The notes: generated from the sequence alone by a model not told the origin. A DNA stretch of 64,000 nucleotides from Adiantum capillus-veneris (GCA_014529385.2 CM043966.1:101599587-101663586), one strand, 5' to 3'. Positions 44,255 through 54,852 are shown, numbered from the stretch's first letter. Numbers and translations are program-made.

Positions 44255-44905
44255 TTACACACCTGGTACTCTCCTCAAGACCAAATCTTTCCCTTTGTGA
44301 TATAAATAATCCCCGATCAACTGGTAAGGTGTGGCCTTCTTAACTAGTCTATGTCTTTGCACCTTGTCTAAGTGTTTGGGACACTCACCTGCTTGTAGAA
44401 AGAAGATAATGTCTTTTAGCTCCTCTCGACCTTGATATTTGGGTTCATATAGTTTCACACCTCCTACCGCCATTTGAAGCTTTTCATTTACGAGTAAGTC
44501 TGCTTCCTTGTTATGAGTTCTCACAATGTGTTGTACCTGTGTTGCTTTAAAACCCTTCATCAAAGCTCTTACACTACTAAGCCACTCAAACAATGTACGA
44601 TTCTTGCACCTCCAAGTCCCTTGGATTTGCCTGACCACTAGCAAAGAATCACCTTTTATAATAAGTCTTTGTATGCCTAATTCTTTGCACGCAAGGGTTA
44701 GAGCAGCATACTCAGCCTCATTGTTAGAGTGAACATTGGGTAGAGTGATACCTTTTCTAACCATTACCTCCTTTTGTGGGTTTAAAATGAGGATCCCCCC
44801 TGCTGCTTTGTCTTGTTGGCGTCGATAGGCTCCGTCAAAGCATAAAGTATGGGCATTATCAATCTCCTTCACTTTGAACTGTTTTGAGCCTTCCTCTCTT
44901 TGTAG
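44255..44905 (-). CDS. pol: aRNH (second RNase H) and linker of B
   Basis: 44255-44872 open, about 205 codons: 'LCFDGAYRRQQDKAAGGIL', 'NNEAEYAALTLACKELG', 'IKGDSLLVVRQIQGTW', 'VQHIVRTHNKEADLLVNEKL'. These are the D-E-D-D pattern blocks of the archaeal-like RNase H of Tat elements. The C-terminal part is the linker to the integrase finger. Preceded by a TGA at 44906 that ends the RT/RNase H ORF. Confidence 0.85.
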   Translation of the reverse strand, partial: LQREEGSKQFKVKEIDNAHTLCFDGAYRRQQDKAAGGILILNPQKEVMVRKGITLPNVHSNNEAEYAALTLACKELGIQRLIIKGDSLLVVRQIQGTWRCKNRTLFEWLSSVRALMKGFKATQVQHIVRTHNKEADLLVNEKLQMAVGGVKLYEPKYQGREELKDIIFFLQAGECPKHLDKVQRHRLVKKATPYQLIGDYLYHKGKDLVLRRVPGV

Positions 44906-45811
44906 TCATGATCCTTCCCTTTCTCTCACTTTGTAGGTGAGAATGTCTGCAAGTCCTGCTCTTGTGCTATCTTCTACAAGGAAAGTGTATTCAAATTCTT
45001 GGAGTTCAAGCACCCACTTTGCTATTCTAGATGAGAGGCTCATTTGTTGTACTACATATGGTAGATTGTGCTCTAAGGTGAGAAAAACAAATGGCACAGG
45101 GAGAAGATACGATCGAAACTTCCTTACCGCAAACAAGATTGCAAAGACCACTTTCTCCATTTCAGTGTATCCCTTCTCGGCTGGAGTCATCACCTTACTT
45201 GGAGTGACATAGTAAGTCTCATTTGGATCTGGTGGCATTAGGATTGGGAGAGAGCTAAGAATGCCCTTCACTACCTCAAAACATTTTGCATGTTCCCTCC
45301 CCCATTCAAATGTAGATTGGCTTTCCAACCTATGCAAAGGGGCGATGGCTTCTGCTAGGAGATGGATGAAGCGAGACATGTACCTCACTTTGTGGTTGAA
45401 GGTCATTAGCTCCTTTGTTGTTGTTGGTGGAGATAATGACAAAAGGGCCTCTACTTTAGAGGGATCCACTTGAATTCCTTGTGAAGAAACCACATGGCCT
45501 AGCAAAACCACCTGAGATTCACCGATATGACACTTCTCTGGGTTGAGTTGTCCCCCAAATTGATGGAGCCTCTTAAGCCCCTCTTCAACCTTTTGGCAAT
45601 GAAGTGATCTACAACTATAAATACAGAAATCATCCATAAAGACTCTTATAGATTTTCCAAAGAATGGCTGAAATACAAATATTGTGAATCTCATGAAGGT
45701 GCTAGGAGCATTGGTGAGCCCAAAAGGCATTACTCTGAATGCAAAACATCCCCAAGGTGTGATGAAGGTGGTTTTTGGTTGGTCCTCTTCTGCTATTCTA
45801 ATTTGAAAATA
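44906..45811 (-). pseudogene. pol: RT palm/thumb and RNase H of B, with internal deletion
   Basis: Open from 45730: 'MPFGLTNAPSTFMRF', 'VFMDDFCIYS' (intact motif C), 'LLGHVVSSQGI'. In RNase H the sequence passes from 'YYVTPS' straight to 'KVMTPAEKGYT', lacking about 28 residues that A has (VGNDTLGAVL..PIYFSSR). This removes the first catalytic Asp of RNase H. 'CDGYS*YFQ' at 45812 is a TGA in place of Gly within motif A. Confidence 0.9.
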
Positions 45812-46156
45812 TCATGAATACCCATCACACATAGTGTAGCATTCGTGACCTGCTACTTCATTCAAAATTTCATCTTGGAAAGGGAGAGGGAAGTGGTCCC
45901 TCTTTGTCGCAGCGTTGAGGGGTTTGTAATCCACGCAGACCCTCCACTTACCATTCTTCTTGGGAGTGACTACAATAGGTGATACCCATTCGGAGTTGGA
46001 TACTGGATAGATGAAGCCAGCCTTCAAGAGTCGATTCACTTCCTGTAGGAGAGCCTTTTGTTGCACAGATCCTAGTCGCCTTAACTTTTGAGCCACGGGT
46101 TTGGTCCCTGGTTTCAATTCAATTCGATGCTCTATTACATCTACACCTCTTATTTG
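45812..46156 (-). pseudogene. pol: RT N-terminal part of B
   Basis: 'KLRRLGSVQQKALLQEVNRL', 'WVSPIVVTPKKNGKWRVCVD', 'NAATKRDHFPLPFQDEI', ending at the TGA in motif A. Joined in frame to gag-protease by a TAA (46157) where A has a sense codon. Confidence 0.9.
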
Positions 46157-48229
46157 TTAGTAGTCAGTGATAAACAAATTGGGATACCTCCTTAACATAT
46201 TGATGTAGGACCTCTTCTCCTCACAAGTAAGATCTTTTGCAAGAATCTTCTCAAATCCTTCTTCAAGGTGGTGGCATCTTTCATCCCCTCGTGTGTGATT
46301 GTCTGTTGGCTTTTCTTCTACTGGAACATCTTGAGTGTTGAAGTTGAATACAATTCCCATTACCTCCAAAGAAGACTCCTCTTCACTGGTTGATGCACTG
46401 GTTGATGCTTCCTTATCACTTGAGTAGGGACTCTCCTCCTCACTCTCTTCATCTGCCGTGGTTTCATAGTTGATATCTAGTTGCTTTCCTTCTTGCCAAT
46501 CATACACCACCGGTTGACCCTTCTTAAGAATCAAACGACCACTTTCCCATTTTTGATCTGCATTCACAGCAATGAGCCAAGGCCTCCCTAGGATGATGGG
46601 ATAGCCCTCCCCCTTAGCTGGCATGACATACATATCCACTCGTGCATCTATGTTACATACAGAGACTTTTACATTTTCAATGATCCCCAAACACTTCACA
46701 CTTGAGTTGTTGGCTAGCCTAGCTTGACAATTAGAGGACTTTGTAATTTCAAGCCCTAACTTGTTCATTGATTTTTCCGTGATCACACACATTTGAGCTC
46801 CACCATCAACATATACATTAGACACCTTTTTACCCCTTATGTAAGCATCCACAATGGGTTCCACATCTTTTTGTAGCTTTGAGGCCACAACCTTAATGGA
46901 AAGATTTGCTTTCTTTTTTGGAATTCTTGTACTTACCAACTTTGGCCATTGCCTTCTTACTTTGGCTGATAGGTGTAGAAGTTGAGGCCATGAAATGTTT
47001 GGCTTTTGGGTTTGTAAATCCTCCAAGATGTTGTAGGGCTCTAGCTCCTTTCCCAATGGGAAGTCGTTGATACCAATTTCCCTTCCCCTTGATCTTTTCT
47101 TCCTGCTACTTTCAGCTTCTTCCATCTTTGACTTCTTCTTCTTGTCCCTTCTGGCTGAATTTGTTCCTTCACTTCTCATGTCTTCATCCTTATCATGTGC
47201 TCTTGTGCGTTTTTCTGCCGGCATAACATCAAAGTTTAGAGTATGCTCATCTATTACCTCTTCTAGCTTGATGATGTTGAATCCTCTTTCTTCCTCCTCA
47301 TGTGGGACGGGAGGTATATTTGCTGGTGGTGGTGGTCGTCGAAGGATTTGTGGGCCTTGAGCTTGTTCTTGTTGCACAGTGAGAGGAGGCGGTCTAGGGG
47401 GATATATGTCTCCCGGAAGTCGCCTTGGATGTGGACAATTGTACATGCCATGGCCCATTTCATTGCAATTCCAACATCGCAACTCTTGAGCTTGTCTTCG
47501 TTGATTGCGATTCCCTTCTCTTGGTTGTCGTTGTTGAGGTAGGCCTTGTACTAGATTCAGAGTGAGGTTCTCAAGCTGTTGAGTTAGCCTTTGTAAAACC
47601 TCTTGTTGAGAGTTATCTCCTATTTGTGAAGATTTTGCAAGAGGGGCCCTAATTGGTGCTTCCATGGTTTGTGAAGACTCCCTCTCACTCACTTTATTCA
47701 AACCCCTTGCTCTATGTGCTTGGAAGTGTAGTTTTCTAAACTTGATGATGGCTACCTCACGTGCTTCTTCGAAGGTGGATGGGAATTTTAGCTCTACTTT
47801 AGCCTTTAAAAGTGGATACAAGCCAACCATGAATCTCTCTTTTTTTAGAAAGTTAGGTGCACCACCATGATTTTCTAATGTAGCCTCCCACCTACCCCAT
47901 AGATTGACAAAGGTTGCTTCATAAGAGGGATAGTCTTCAAGTGATACCTGCTTATGCCCAATAAGACATTTCCATAGTCCTTCAGAAGTATCACCTTGCC
48001 CGAACTTGGAGAGAAAACTTGCTCGCAGTCTCTCCCAATTGGACTTGATTTGGGGTTGCAAGGTCTCATACCATGCTTTAGCTTCTGCTTTTAGAACCAA
48101 CGGGAAGGCTCGTAGCTTTACTTCCTCTTCATCTCTCCCGGATATGAGATGTGCCATCTCCACGTTGTCAAGAAACTCTTGCGCATCTTCCCCACTTCTT
48201 GCATAGAACGTGGGAAAATAGCTTGACAT
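46157..48229 (-). CDS. gag: Gag-protease polyprotein of B
   Basis: 690 codons from ATG, the best preserved gag in the window. Gag domain residues 1-175 ('FYARSGEDAQEFLDNVEMAH', 'FPLVLKAEAKAWYETL', 'ERFMVGLYPLLKAKVEL', 'FEEAREVAIIKFRKL'); Gln-rich region; CCHC knuckle CWNCNEMGHGMYNC near residue 255; basic KKKK/RKKR region; protease with 'YVDGGAQMCVITEKS' near residue 465-480 and 'ILGRPWLIAV' near 545; acidic tail before RT. Gag packages the RNA and protease would process the polyprotein. The ORF ends at a TAA replacing the codon after LFITDY. Confidence 0.95.
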   Translation of the reverse strand: MSSYFPTFYARSGEDAQEFLDNVEMAHLISGRDEEEVKLRAFPLVLKAEAKAWYETLQPQIKSNWERLRASFLSKFGQGDTSEGLWKCLIGHKQVSLEDYPSYEATFVNLWGRWEATLENHGGAPNFLKKERFMVGLYPLLKAKVELKFPSTFEEAREVAIIKFRKLHFQAHRARGLNKVSERESSQTMEAPIRAPLAKSSQIGDNSQQEVLQRLTQQLENLTLNLVQGLPQQRQPREGNRNQRRQAQELRCWNCNEMGHGMYNCPHPRRLPGDIYPPRPPPLTVQQEQAQGPQILRRPPPPANIPPVPHEEEERGFNIIKLEEVIDEHTLNFDVMPAEKRTRAHDKDEDMRSEGTNSARRDKKKKSKMEEAESSRKKRSRGREIGINDFPLGKELEPYNILEDLQTQKPNISWPQLLHLSAKVRRQWPKLVSTRIPKKKANLSIKVVASKLQKDVEPIVDAYIRGKKVSNVYVDGGAQMCVITEKSMNKLGLEITKSSNCQARLANNSSVKCLGIIENVKVSVCNIDARVDMYVMPAKGEGYPIILGRPWLIAVNADQKWESGRLILKKGQPVVYDWQEGKQLDINYETTADEESEEESPYSSDKEASTSASTSEEESSLEVMGIVFNFNTQDVPVEEKPTDNHTRGDERCHHLEEGFEKILAKDLTCEEKRSYINMLRRYPNLFITDY

Positions 48230-48313
48230 TTTGTTTAGACTTTTTGAAATCTCTTTTTTTAAAGAAACTTTTCTCTTACAGGCCGCACAAGATTATTGAC
48301 ACTATAAATCTGA

Positions 48314-48526
48314 TTACATTAAAATGAAGATGTACACATCCATTGTTAATTCGTACTTTATCATAGGTAGAATAAATGGATTAATTGAAGCATTGATTTC
48401 ATTGAGGCGAGTGGATCCAAATATCCTCCTTATGATAGACTGAAACCTAAACTTATTTGCAATGATTATATGAATGGATTGCCGAGCAATAGGCCTAAAA
48501 GGTTCATTATTTTGATCGCGATTCAT
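48314..48526 (-). CDS. Pre-gag small ORF of B, copy 2
   Basis: 70 codons, ATG to stop, between the other small ORF and gag. Shares a spaced pattern with copy 1: F.P.A.Q.I, then FG..RL.EI.AS.NP.ILP.I.YE and ending DV..FIL plus one residue before the stop. Begins MNRDQNNEPF, close to the MDDQNGPQF start of the C version. No known domain. Rich in Ile and Arg. Probably a diverged duplicate of copy 1. Confidence 0.6.
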   Translation of the reverse strand: MNRDQNNEPFRPIARQSIHIIIANKFRFQSIIRRIFGSTRLNEINASINPFILPMIKYELTMDVYIFILM

Positions 48527-48609
48527 GTGCTACTCCTCGTTGTTGGTTTGAAGGCCTCGTTCCTTCATATGGCCCTTGAGCACCCCTTCATCACTCCTTG
48601 TTCCTGCCT

Positions 48610-48822
48610 TTAAAACAAAATGAAAACGTGAACATCAAAAGAAGTTTCATAATTGATGATTGGAAGTATAATTGGATTGGGTGATGCCAGTATTTCTCTA
48701 AGTCTTTCTGCACCAAACATAAAAACAATGCGTTGCTGGAAAAAGACTTTTCTATCTATGTGAACATTTACTCTAATGTGTTGTGCAAAATGAAATGGAT
48801 AGATGGGAACTCCATTGTTCAT
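48610..48822 (-). CDS. Pre-gag small ORF of B, copy 1
   Basis: 70 codons from the ATG at 48822, 35 bp after the primer-binding site and uninterrupted. Contains PFHFAQHIRVNVHIDRKVFF and QQRIVFMFGAERLREILA and ends in YETSFDVHVFILF. Element C has the same protein at 54635-54852, with the same start, same end and about half identical residues (PFH..QRIHINVHV.RK.FFQ.RIVFMF). Conservation between two different Tat families, at the protein level and with matching termini, argues that it is or was translated. Function unknown. Ogre/Tat elements are known to carry an extra ORF upstream of gag; this may be a short counterpart. Confidence 0.75.
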   Translation of the reverse strand: MNNGVPIYPFHFAQHIRVNVHIDRKVFFQQRIVFMFGAERLREILASPNPIILPIINYETSFDVHVFILF

Positions 48823-48856
48823 CACTAAAGAATTTGAAGGTAACTTGGAAATATGT

Positions 48857-48874
48857 TCCTCCGTGGGGGCACCA
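48857..48874 (-). promoter_or_regulatory. Primer-binding site of B
   Basis: TGGTGCCCCCACGGAGGA on the minus strand, five bases after the LTR end. Identical to that of element A. Confidence 0.9.
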
Positions 48875-48879
48875 CTTTA

Positions 48880-50961
48880 TGAGGGCAAGCTTTTTGAAAT
48901 GGGGCCTCTAAACCCAAACCAATGGGTCTACCCTCACAAAATGTTCGTAAAGAGGTACGCACTCTACTTGGGGCACCACCTTCTTTTGGGAGTGGAGAAG
49001 GAAACCAATCAAAAAAATAACACTTGCACTCACCCACCCAAGCAACACACTTTGAAAACCCCCTTACTCTATATACACTTTGGACACTTGAACACCATCA
49101 ACGATTATGCAACCCAATGCCGTGCATCAAAATGAAATATGCAATTTGTGGAATAGCATTCACCTTCTCCCCATAAGAATACCCATAATACATCCAAACT
49201 CTTCCTCTCTCAAGCACTCATCAAAAAAATCATGCGCGCAAGACTTGCCTCTCAAACACACAAGAGAATCACTTACATCAAACTAACACACTTTGCATAG
49301 AGAGCTCATCTCCATCTATGCAATGCCATGACACAAATAAAATCACCATGAGAGGTAGCCACATGCATATGTAATGAAGCAAAAGAGAGTTGGAGTGAGA
49401 AATTTCTTTAGACCAATTGAATAAGTGTGGAGAAACAAACCAATGGTAAATTGAGAATAAAACACTTACTTGATTTCTCGCACACCTTTTAAGGGGAGGA
49501 CAGACGCTGGCTAACCATCACGAATTGCGACACTTGAAAGTTTTTGAAGATGATATCATGATCATTAACATAACCATGAGAGAGATCATGATGTATTTAC
49601 AAGTTATTGAGGTGCTACAAATGATTTATTGGGTTGATGGAGTAAGAGATTGTAGAATGGAGAGAGTGGAGAATAGAGTTGCACTTCCTCCAAAGAGGAG
49701 GGTTAGGAGGGAGGATGTGAAAGAGGGAGAGTTGGGGTTTTCTCTACTATTGATCAAGAAACAACATGAAGTTGAAAATATAGGTGTGTGTGTCCTTGAG
49801 TCTCTCCAAGGGGGGCTATTTATAGTTGTGTAGGAGTGGGATTATGCTACACTTAATTAGAGTAAGTGATTAGACCTAATTAAGTGTCCTTTGACCACTC
49901 ATTGAATATTGGACATAAAAGGGACTATTTATTCACCAAAAATATCATTTTAGACCGTGAAGTCTCCATAGGGGTGCATAATGTAGGTGGGCCCCACCAT
50001 GAGGCCCTACGGGTGGCTCCTGCGGGGTATCTCAACTTGTCTGTCTTGGCATTTAGAAAGCATCTTTAGGTTGGTTCCATCACATGCAAGTGACCTTGAA
50101 CACTCATTGCTCTTCTAGAAGATGAGTAGGAGAAAAATAAGATCTCACTCTCTTGATTTACTTGATTTACAGTTCCCTGTTGCTGCGAATCTGACAGATT
50201 TACACTATTTTGACCATAACTTTTTACCTGTAGCTCGGAATGACATGCTTCAAAAGGAAAAATTGACCTTCTCAACATGTTTGATATGAATTTGGACTAT
50301 TCTTCACGCCCATGCACCAAGGAATTCGATTTGGAAGGTCCACACTAGGCTAGGGAACCTTTTGCTTCAAAGTCTTCTTGTATGGGCCCTTTGCTTGTAT
50401 GCATCCAAGGGGAATCATGCTTTTTTCAAAAGGCTATGATGCTTAAACAAATAGAGGAGGGCCCAATATTATTTTCTTGTGAAAAGAATATACAATAGGA
50501 GTCTTTTTGAAAGGAGAGAAACTATATGTATATTCTTAAGAGATATTGGGCCACCTATATAGGGGGCATAGAAGACTTGTAGAGAGGGACCATAATCTTT
50601 GGTAAAGACAAGTGGAGAGTTGATCTCCATGGGAATTTATCTATAAGGGGTGGAAGATGGGTATATTATTTTTCTACTACTAATTCACAAGAGGTAAGAA
50701 AGTTTGGGGGTATATAGTTGGTTATTGTATGCTTATTCTATTTACAAAACAAAAAAGAAAAGGGTGGTAATATAAATATATGACTAAGGTGACATTTTTG
50801 GGAAGAGTATAATGTATGTGTTGCCACAAAGGTTAAACGAAGAGGGGGAATTTACTCTAGATAACTTAATAGCATAGAAAAATATATACACATATGAGGA
50901 AGAGGACGTTGAGTAGGCTGACAAATATTGCAAAAAGATGGTTACCATTTTATGCCACTCA
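48880..50961 (-). repeat. 5' LTR of B
   Basis: 2082 bp, about 99% identical to 40775-42835 by eye. TATA box on the minus strand at 49816-49825. No gene. Confidence 0.95.
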
Positions 50962-50965
50962 CTGC

Positions 50966-52542
50966 ATCATGGCTCTTTCTGTATGAACCATCAAAGAACA
51001 ACACATGTGCATTGCTGATCTGTGGCACTTCTTCAACTACCTTTCTCACCACCTCTTCTTTAACAATAAGGGGATTCTCCTTGTAGGTCAACAAATCAAC
51101 TAGGGTAGCCCTTGTACTATCTTCCACTAGAAAAGAGAACTCAAACTCTTGCAACTCAATTACCTATTTCTTCACCACATTTGACATGTTAGTACCATTA
51201 ATTAACTGTGGCAAAAAGGCATAACTCGTCAAGAAAACAAAAGGTCGTGGTAGCAAGTAATGACAAAATCGTCGACAAGCACATATTACACTGGCCATCA
51301 CTAGCTCTACTTCCGAGAACTTTCTCTCCGCTACCAACTTCACTCGGCTTGCACAATACACTGGCCTCATATAATGGCTTCCCTTCCCCTTTTTCAATAT
51401 CATGGCTCCAATGGCATCATCCCCTACTGATGGATTTACATAAAACACTTTCTCCCAATCAGGAGCCTGCATGGCTGACAACCCCCCTAACACCTCCTTC
51501 TTCTCTTGAAACACTTCTTCACACTTGTCATCCCATTGCAACGGATCATGCTTTGCCACTTGCTGTAATGGATAAAGAATCTGCGAAGACAATGGAATAA
51601 ACCATGCCATGTACTTCACTTTGTGTATAAAGGTTGCCAATTGCTTTGTATTGGTAGGTGATGGAAGAAGAATAATAGACATAACCTTATCACGATCAAC
51701 CTCAATGCCATTTTCTGACACCATATGGCCCAATAGTTTCACCCTTGGCTGTGCTAGATGACATTTCTTTGGATTAAGTTGTCCTCCACATTCATCATAT
51801 CAAGCCAATACCATCTGCAACTTCTCATGGTGTTCAACCGTACTGCTGTAGACACAGAAGTCATCCATGAAAGCTTTAACACAACTACCAATGAATGGTT
51901 CCAATACCCAATTTGCTCTCTCTTGATAGAAAGATGGTCCATTTGACAACCCAAACGGCAATACTATGTAGCAATAGCATCCCCATGGCGTAATAAAAGT
52001 TGTCTTTGTGCGGTCTTTAAGAGCAATCTTCAATTGAAAATAGCCTGAAAAACCATCACACACACTGTACCTCTCATAACCTGCCCCACTGAATCCAAGA
52101 TCTGATCAATGAATGGAAGAGGATATGGGTTCTTCTTAGTGGCTGCATTTAAGGGTTTAAAATCTACACAAATCCTCCACTTTCCATCCTTCTTTGGACT
52201 GACCACTATTGGACTCACCCATTCTGTGGTCTCCACTGGAACTATAAACCCTTCCTTCAATAACTTGTCCACCTCTTCTCGCAAGGCTTCCATTTGCTCT
52301 TGACCCATCCTTCTTAGCCTTTGCCGCACTGGCTTAGCACCTTCTTTCAGCTCTATATGCATCTCTTCACCCTTGAACCCTCTGATCTCTTCATATGAAG
52401 TAATGAACAAATTAGGAAAACTAGCCAGCATGTGCAAATATATCTCCTTCTCCATAGCTGAGAGGTCTCCACTGATCATTTGTGTCATAAATTCCTGCTT
52501 CTTTGACAATTCAACCTTCGTTGGCATCAGCCCTTCAATCAC
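50966..52542 (-). pseudogene. pol: RT, RNase H and aRNH 5' half of C
   Basis: RT fingers 52030-52542 ('RLRRMGQEQMEALREEVDKL', 'WRICVDFKPLNAATKKNP'), frameshift near 52070, then 51800-52063 with motif A 'MCDGFSGYFQL', motif B 'LPFGLSNGPSFYQ' and motif C 'FMDDFCVYSS', ending at a stop. 51164-51742 holds 'LLGHMVSENGIEVD' and RNase H ('NPSVGDDAIGAMILKKG', 'FSEVELVMASVICACRRF'). 50966-51154 starts aRNH with 'VLFFDGSYRKSHDA' and is cut by B. All RT catalytic Asp residues remain but the frame is broken several times. Confidence 0.9.
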
Positions 52543-52774
52543 TTCATAAGGCCCTTCACTCTCATCTTCAACTTCATTCGCAAATCAAAAGAAATGCAAC
52601 ATCAACATCCTCATCACTGCTGGTAGTGCTATCACTGTCCTCATCTGTCACCGTGGAATAGTCTTCATCGCTAGACTCATCCTCATCTTCATACATCTCC
52701 TCTAATCGTTTCCTTGTGTCCATATTATAAAGCTTCTTGGTACCTGTCTTTCCATAGAGGCTAATCGTACCATG

Positions 52775-53257
52775 TCACCAATCTTGAACAGCTCCCACTA
52801 CACGTAACCATGGTCTGCCTAGTATAATAGGATATGCTCCCAACCTTGCTGGCATCACATGAAAATCAACCACTGCCTTTGCATCATATGCTTCCACTTC
52901 TAAGCTCTTTACAACACCCAAAAATTTTACTTTCTGATGGTTTGCCAATCTGATCCGGAAACCTGACACCCCAGCCACTGTGAGACTCATCTTCTTAAGG
53001 CATGAGTGTGTTATGACACATATTTGGGCTCCACCATCCACATAACCTTGTCCCAAATTTTTCCTTTTATGCCACACATCTACTATTGGACAAATGTATG
53101 GTAGTTCATCCATTGCCAACACCTTTACTGAACCTCTCTCTGGCTCTTTCTCCATTGGGTTAACCATCCTCTTCCAATGTCGCTTTAGCTTAGGCACCAT
53201 CTCTATAAGCTGCCCAAAAGTAACATCTGCCTTCCTGCTCGTCGGATCCTCCTTCAA
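52775..53257 (-). CDS. pol: Aspartic protease of C
   Basis: 160 codons: 'GQLIEMVPKLKRHWKRMV' linker, active site YVDGGAQICVITHSC near residue 73-87, and C-terminal 'AYPIILGRPWLRVV'. Same DGGAQ active-site variant as A and B. Ends at a TGA. The acidic linker to RT (52543-52774) is out of frame. Confidence 0.9.
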   Translation of the reverse strand: MKEDPTSRKADVTFGQLIEMVPKLKRHWKRMVNPMEKEPERGSVKVLAMDELPYICPIVDVWHKRKNLGQGYVDGGAQICVITHSCLKKMSLTVAGVSGFRIRLANHQKVKFLGVVKSLEVEAYDAKAVVDFHVMPARLGAYPIILGRPWLRVVGAVQDW

Positions 53258-53308
53258 GTCATAACTTAATTGCCCATCCCCTAGTGGAAAATCTGAAACA
53301 TGAAAATT

Positions 53309-54532
53309 TCAACGAGCTCTCCTTTTATTCTTGGCCTTGATATCCTCGCCTTCATGGCTCTTTCCTTTCTTCTTACTAGGACCTGGGGCACTTCTTCCTT
53401 CCTTTTCCTCTCTGGTCCTCTTTCCAATAGGCATCACTAATGTATCCTCTAGCTTTGATGCCTTCTCCAAGGTGACTACAATTAGAACTTTTGTCTTTCC
53501 CTTTTCCTCCTGGGTCAGTCCACTGGTTTCTTCGTCTCCCTTAATTTTGATGCCATAATCATTTGACCTAGTTAGCACCTGTCTTGGCAATGGATACATG
53601 TCTCCCCCCATCCTTGGTGGCTTATCACATTGCGGGCTGATGTGTCCCAACTCTCCACAATTATAACATGTGGGCGTCTGCCTCCAAAACCTACCATTGC
53701 TTTGTCCAGCACCATTCCTAGGTCTTTCTTCACCTCCTAGCTGATTCGCAAACCTCCCTCGACCTTGATTATTTCCCACTTGACCTAGCATGTTTAGGCT
53801 GAGATTCTTCATTAAATCTACCACTTGCCTCATTTCTTTCCTTAGCCGATCATCTTTCACTGCTGTAGTGACCACTGCTGGCATAACCTGAGGAGTAACA
53901 AAAACCATTGGTTCATGATGAACCCCTGGCATGCGACCTTGTAAAGAGTCCATAGGCTGAAATTCAGACCTCATGGGCAAAGACTCCACCCATAACTGGC
54001 TCATTTTCCTCAACTTCCACTCTTTGTTCCTTGCTACCTCCAATGCATCTTCATATGTCCTAGGCTTCTTTAGCTCCACTTTCCAACGTATATTCTCCCA
54101 AAGACCAGCCAAGAACCTGTCCTTCTTCATCATGTCAGGCGGGGGTACCTGTGGTGGTAAGGCCTTGCACATCTGCTCCCATGCCAATGAGAACTTACGT
54201 ATGTATGCATCTACTGGCTCACCTTCCTTTTGCACTAAATCCTGTACTTCTTGCCACACTTTGTCAGTATCTTCTATCTTCACAAACTCCACTTCCAACC
54301 CATGCCTTAGATTGTCCCAACTCAATCTTATAGGTGGATCAGCCATACGCAACTCCTCTTCAAATGCCTTGGACCAAACCCGTGCATCACTCTTCAAACA
54401 AATTTGGAGAAGACGTAACATTTGCGCCCGGTCATGAATCTGGTTGCTAATACAGGAAACCTCCATCTTTTCCAAAAATTCTTCCACATCTTCATCACTT
54501 CTTCCATGAAACTCCGGATAAGAGAAAGCCAT
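53309..54532 (-). CDS. gag: Gag of C
   Basis: Start taken at the ATG at 54532 (MAFSYPEFHGRSDEDVEEF); the frame is open further upstream without an ATG. About 407 codons. Gag domain residues 5-175 ('LRLLQICLKSDARVWSKAF', 'DMMKKDRFLAGLWENIRWKV', 'YEDALEVARNKEWKL'), CCHC knuckle CYNCGELGHISPQC near residue 295, and a basic C-terminus. A stop at 53309 separates it from protease; in B the two are one ORF. The region 53258-53308 would be in frame with the protease linker. Confidence 0.9.
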   Translation of the reverse strand: MAFSYPEFHGRSDEDVEEFLEKMEVSCISNQIHDRAQMLRLLQICLKSDARVWSKAFEEELRMADPPIRLSWDNLRHGLEVEFVKIEDTDKVWQEVQDLVQKEGEPVDAYIRKFSLAWEQMCKALPPQVPPPDMMKKDRFLAGLWENIRWKVELKKPRTYEDALEVARNKEWKLRKMSQLWVESLPMRSEFQPMDSLQGRMPGVHHEPMVFVTPQVMPAVVTTAVKDDRLRKEMRQVVDLMKNLSLNMLGQVGNNQGRGRFANQLGGEERPRNGAGQSNGRFWRQTPTCYNCGELGHISPQCDKPPRMGGDMYPLPRQVLTRSNDYGIKIKGDEETSGLTQEEKGKTKVLIVVTLEKASKLEDTLVMPIGKRTREEKEGRSAPGPSKKKGKSHEGEDIKAKNKRRAR

Positions 54533-54634
54533 GGGTACCCAAGTTACAATGCTTTGAGAACCCCTTCGAACACACGTGCAAGAACCCAAAACTTTTCACT
54601 ACCCAATCCCCAGAAACTTCAATGGAGCTCAGCT

Positions 54635-54852
54635 TTAGATAAGGACAAACACATGCACATCAAATGAGTTTTCATAGTTAATCATCGGAATTACAACAGG
54701 CAATGGACATTCCAGGATCTCTCAAATCTTCTTGGACTGAACATAAAGACTATGCGCTACTGGAAAAAAATCTTCCTGGACACATGAACATTTATGTGGA
54801 TTCTTTGAGTTAAATGAAATGGAGTGAATTGAGGGCCATTTTGATCATCCAT
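54635..54852 (-). pseudogene. Pre-gag small ORF of C, broken
   Basis: From ATG 54852: MDDQNGPQFTPFHLTQRIHI, then HVSRKIFF, one TAG, RIVFMFSPRR, a one-base frameshift, and EILECPLPVVIPMINYENSF ending DVHVFVLI and TAA at 54635-54637. It aligns end to end with the intact B copy at 48610-48822. Two lesions in 73 codons while the amino-acid pattern is retained. Located between primer site and gag, as in B. Confidence 0.7.

Larger units (their letters stand above)
40775..50961 (-). mobile_element. Element B: Tat-type Ty3/gypsy with gag, nested in C
   Basis: 10187 bp flanked by CTGC (40771-40774 and 50962-50965). LTRs 40775-42835 (3') and 48880-50961 (5'), TGAG..CTCA on the minus strand. They differ by about 20 substitutions and an 18-bp indel by eye over 2.06 kb, so the insertion is recent. 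Order: primer site, two pre-gag small ORFs, gag-protease, RT, RNase H, aRNH, integrase, polypurine tract. Pol has at least four in-frame stops, an RNase H deletion and a frameshift despite the young LTRs. Confidence 0.95.
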
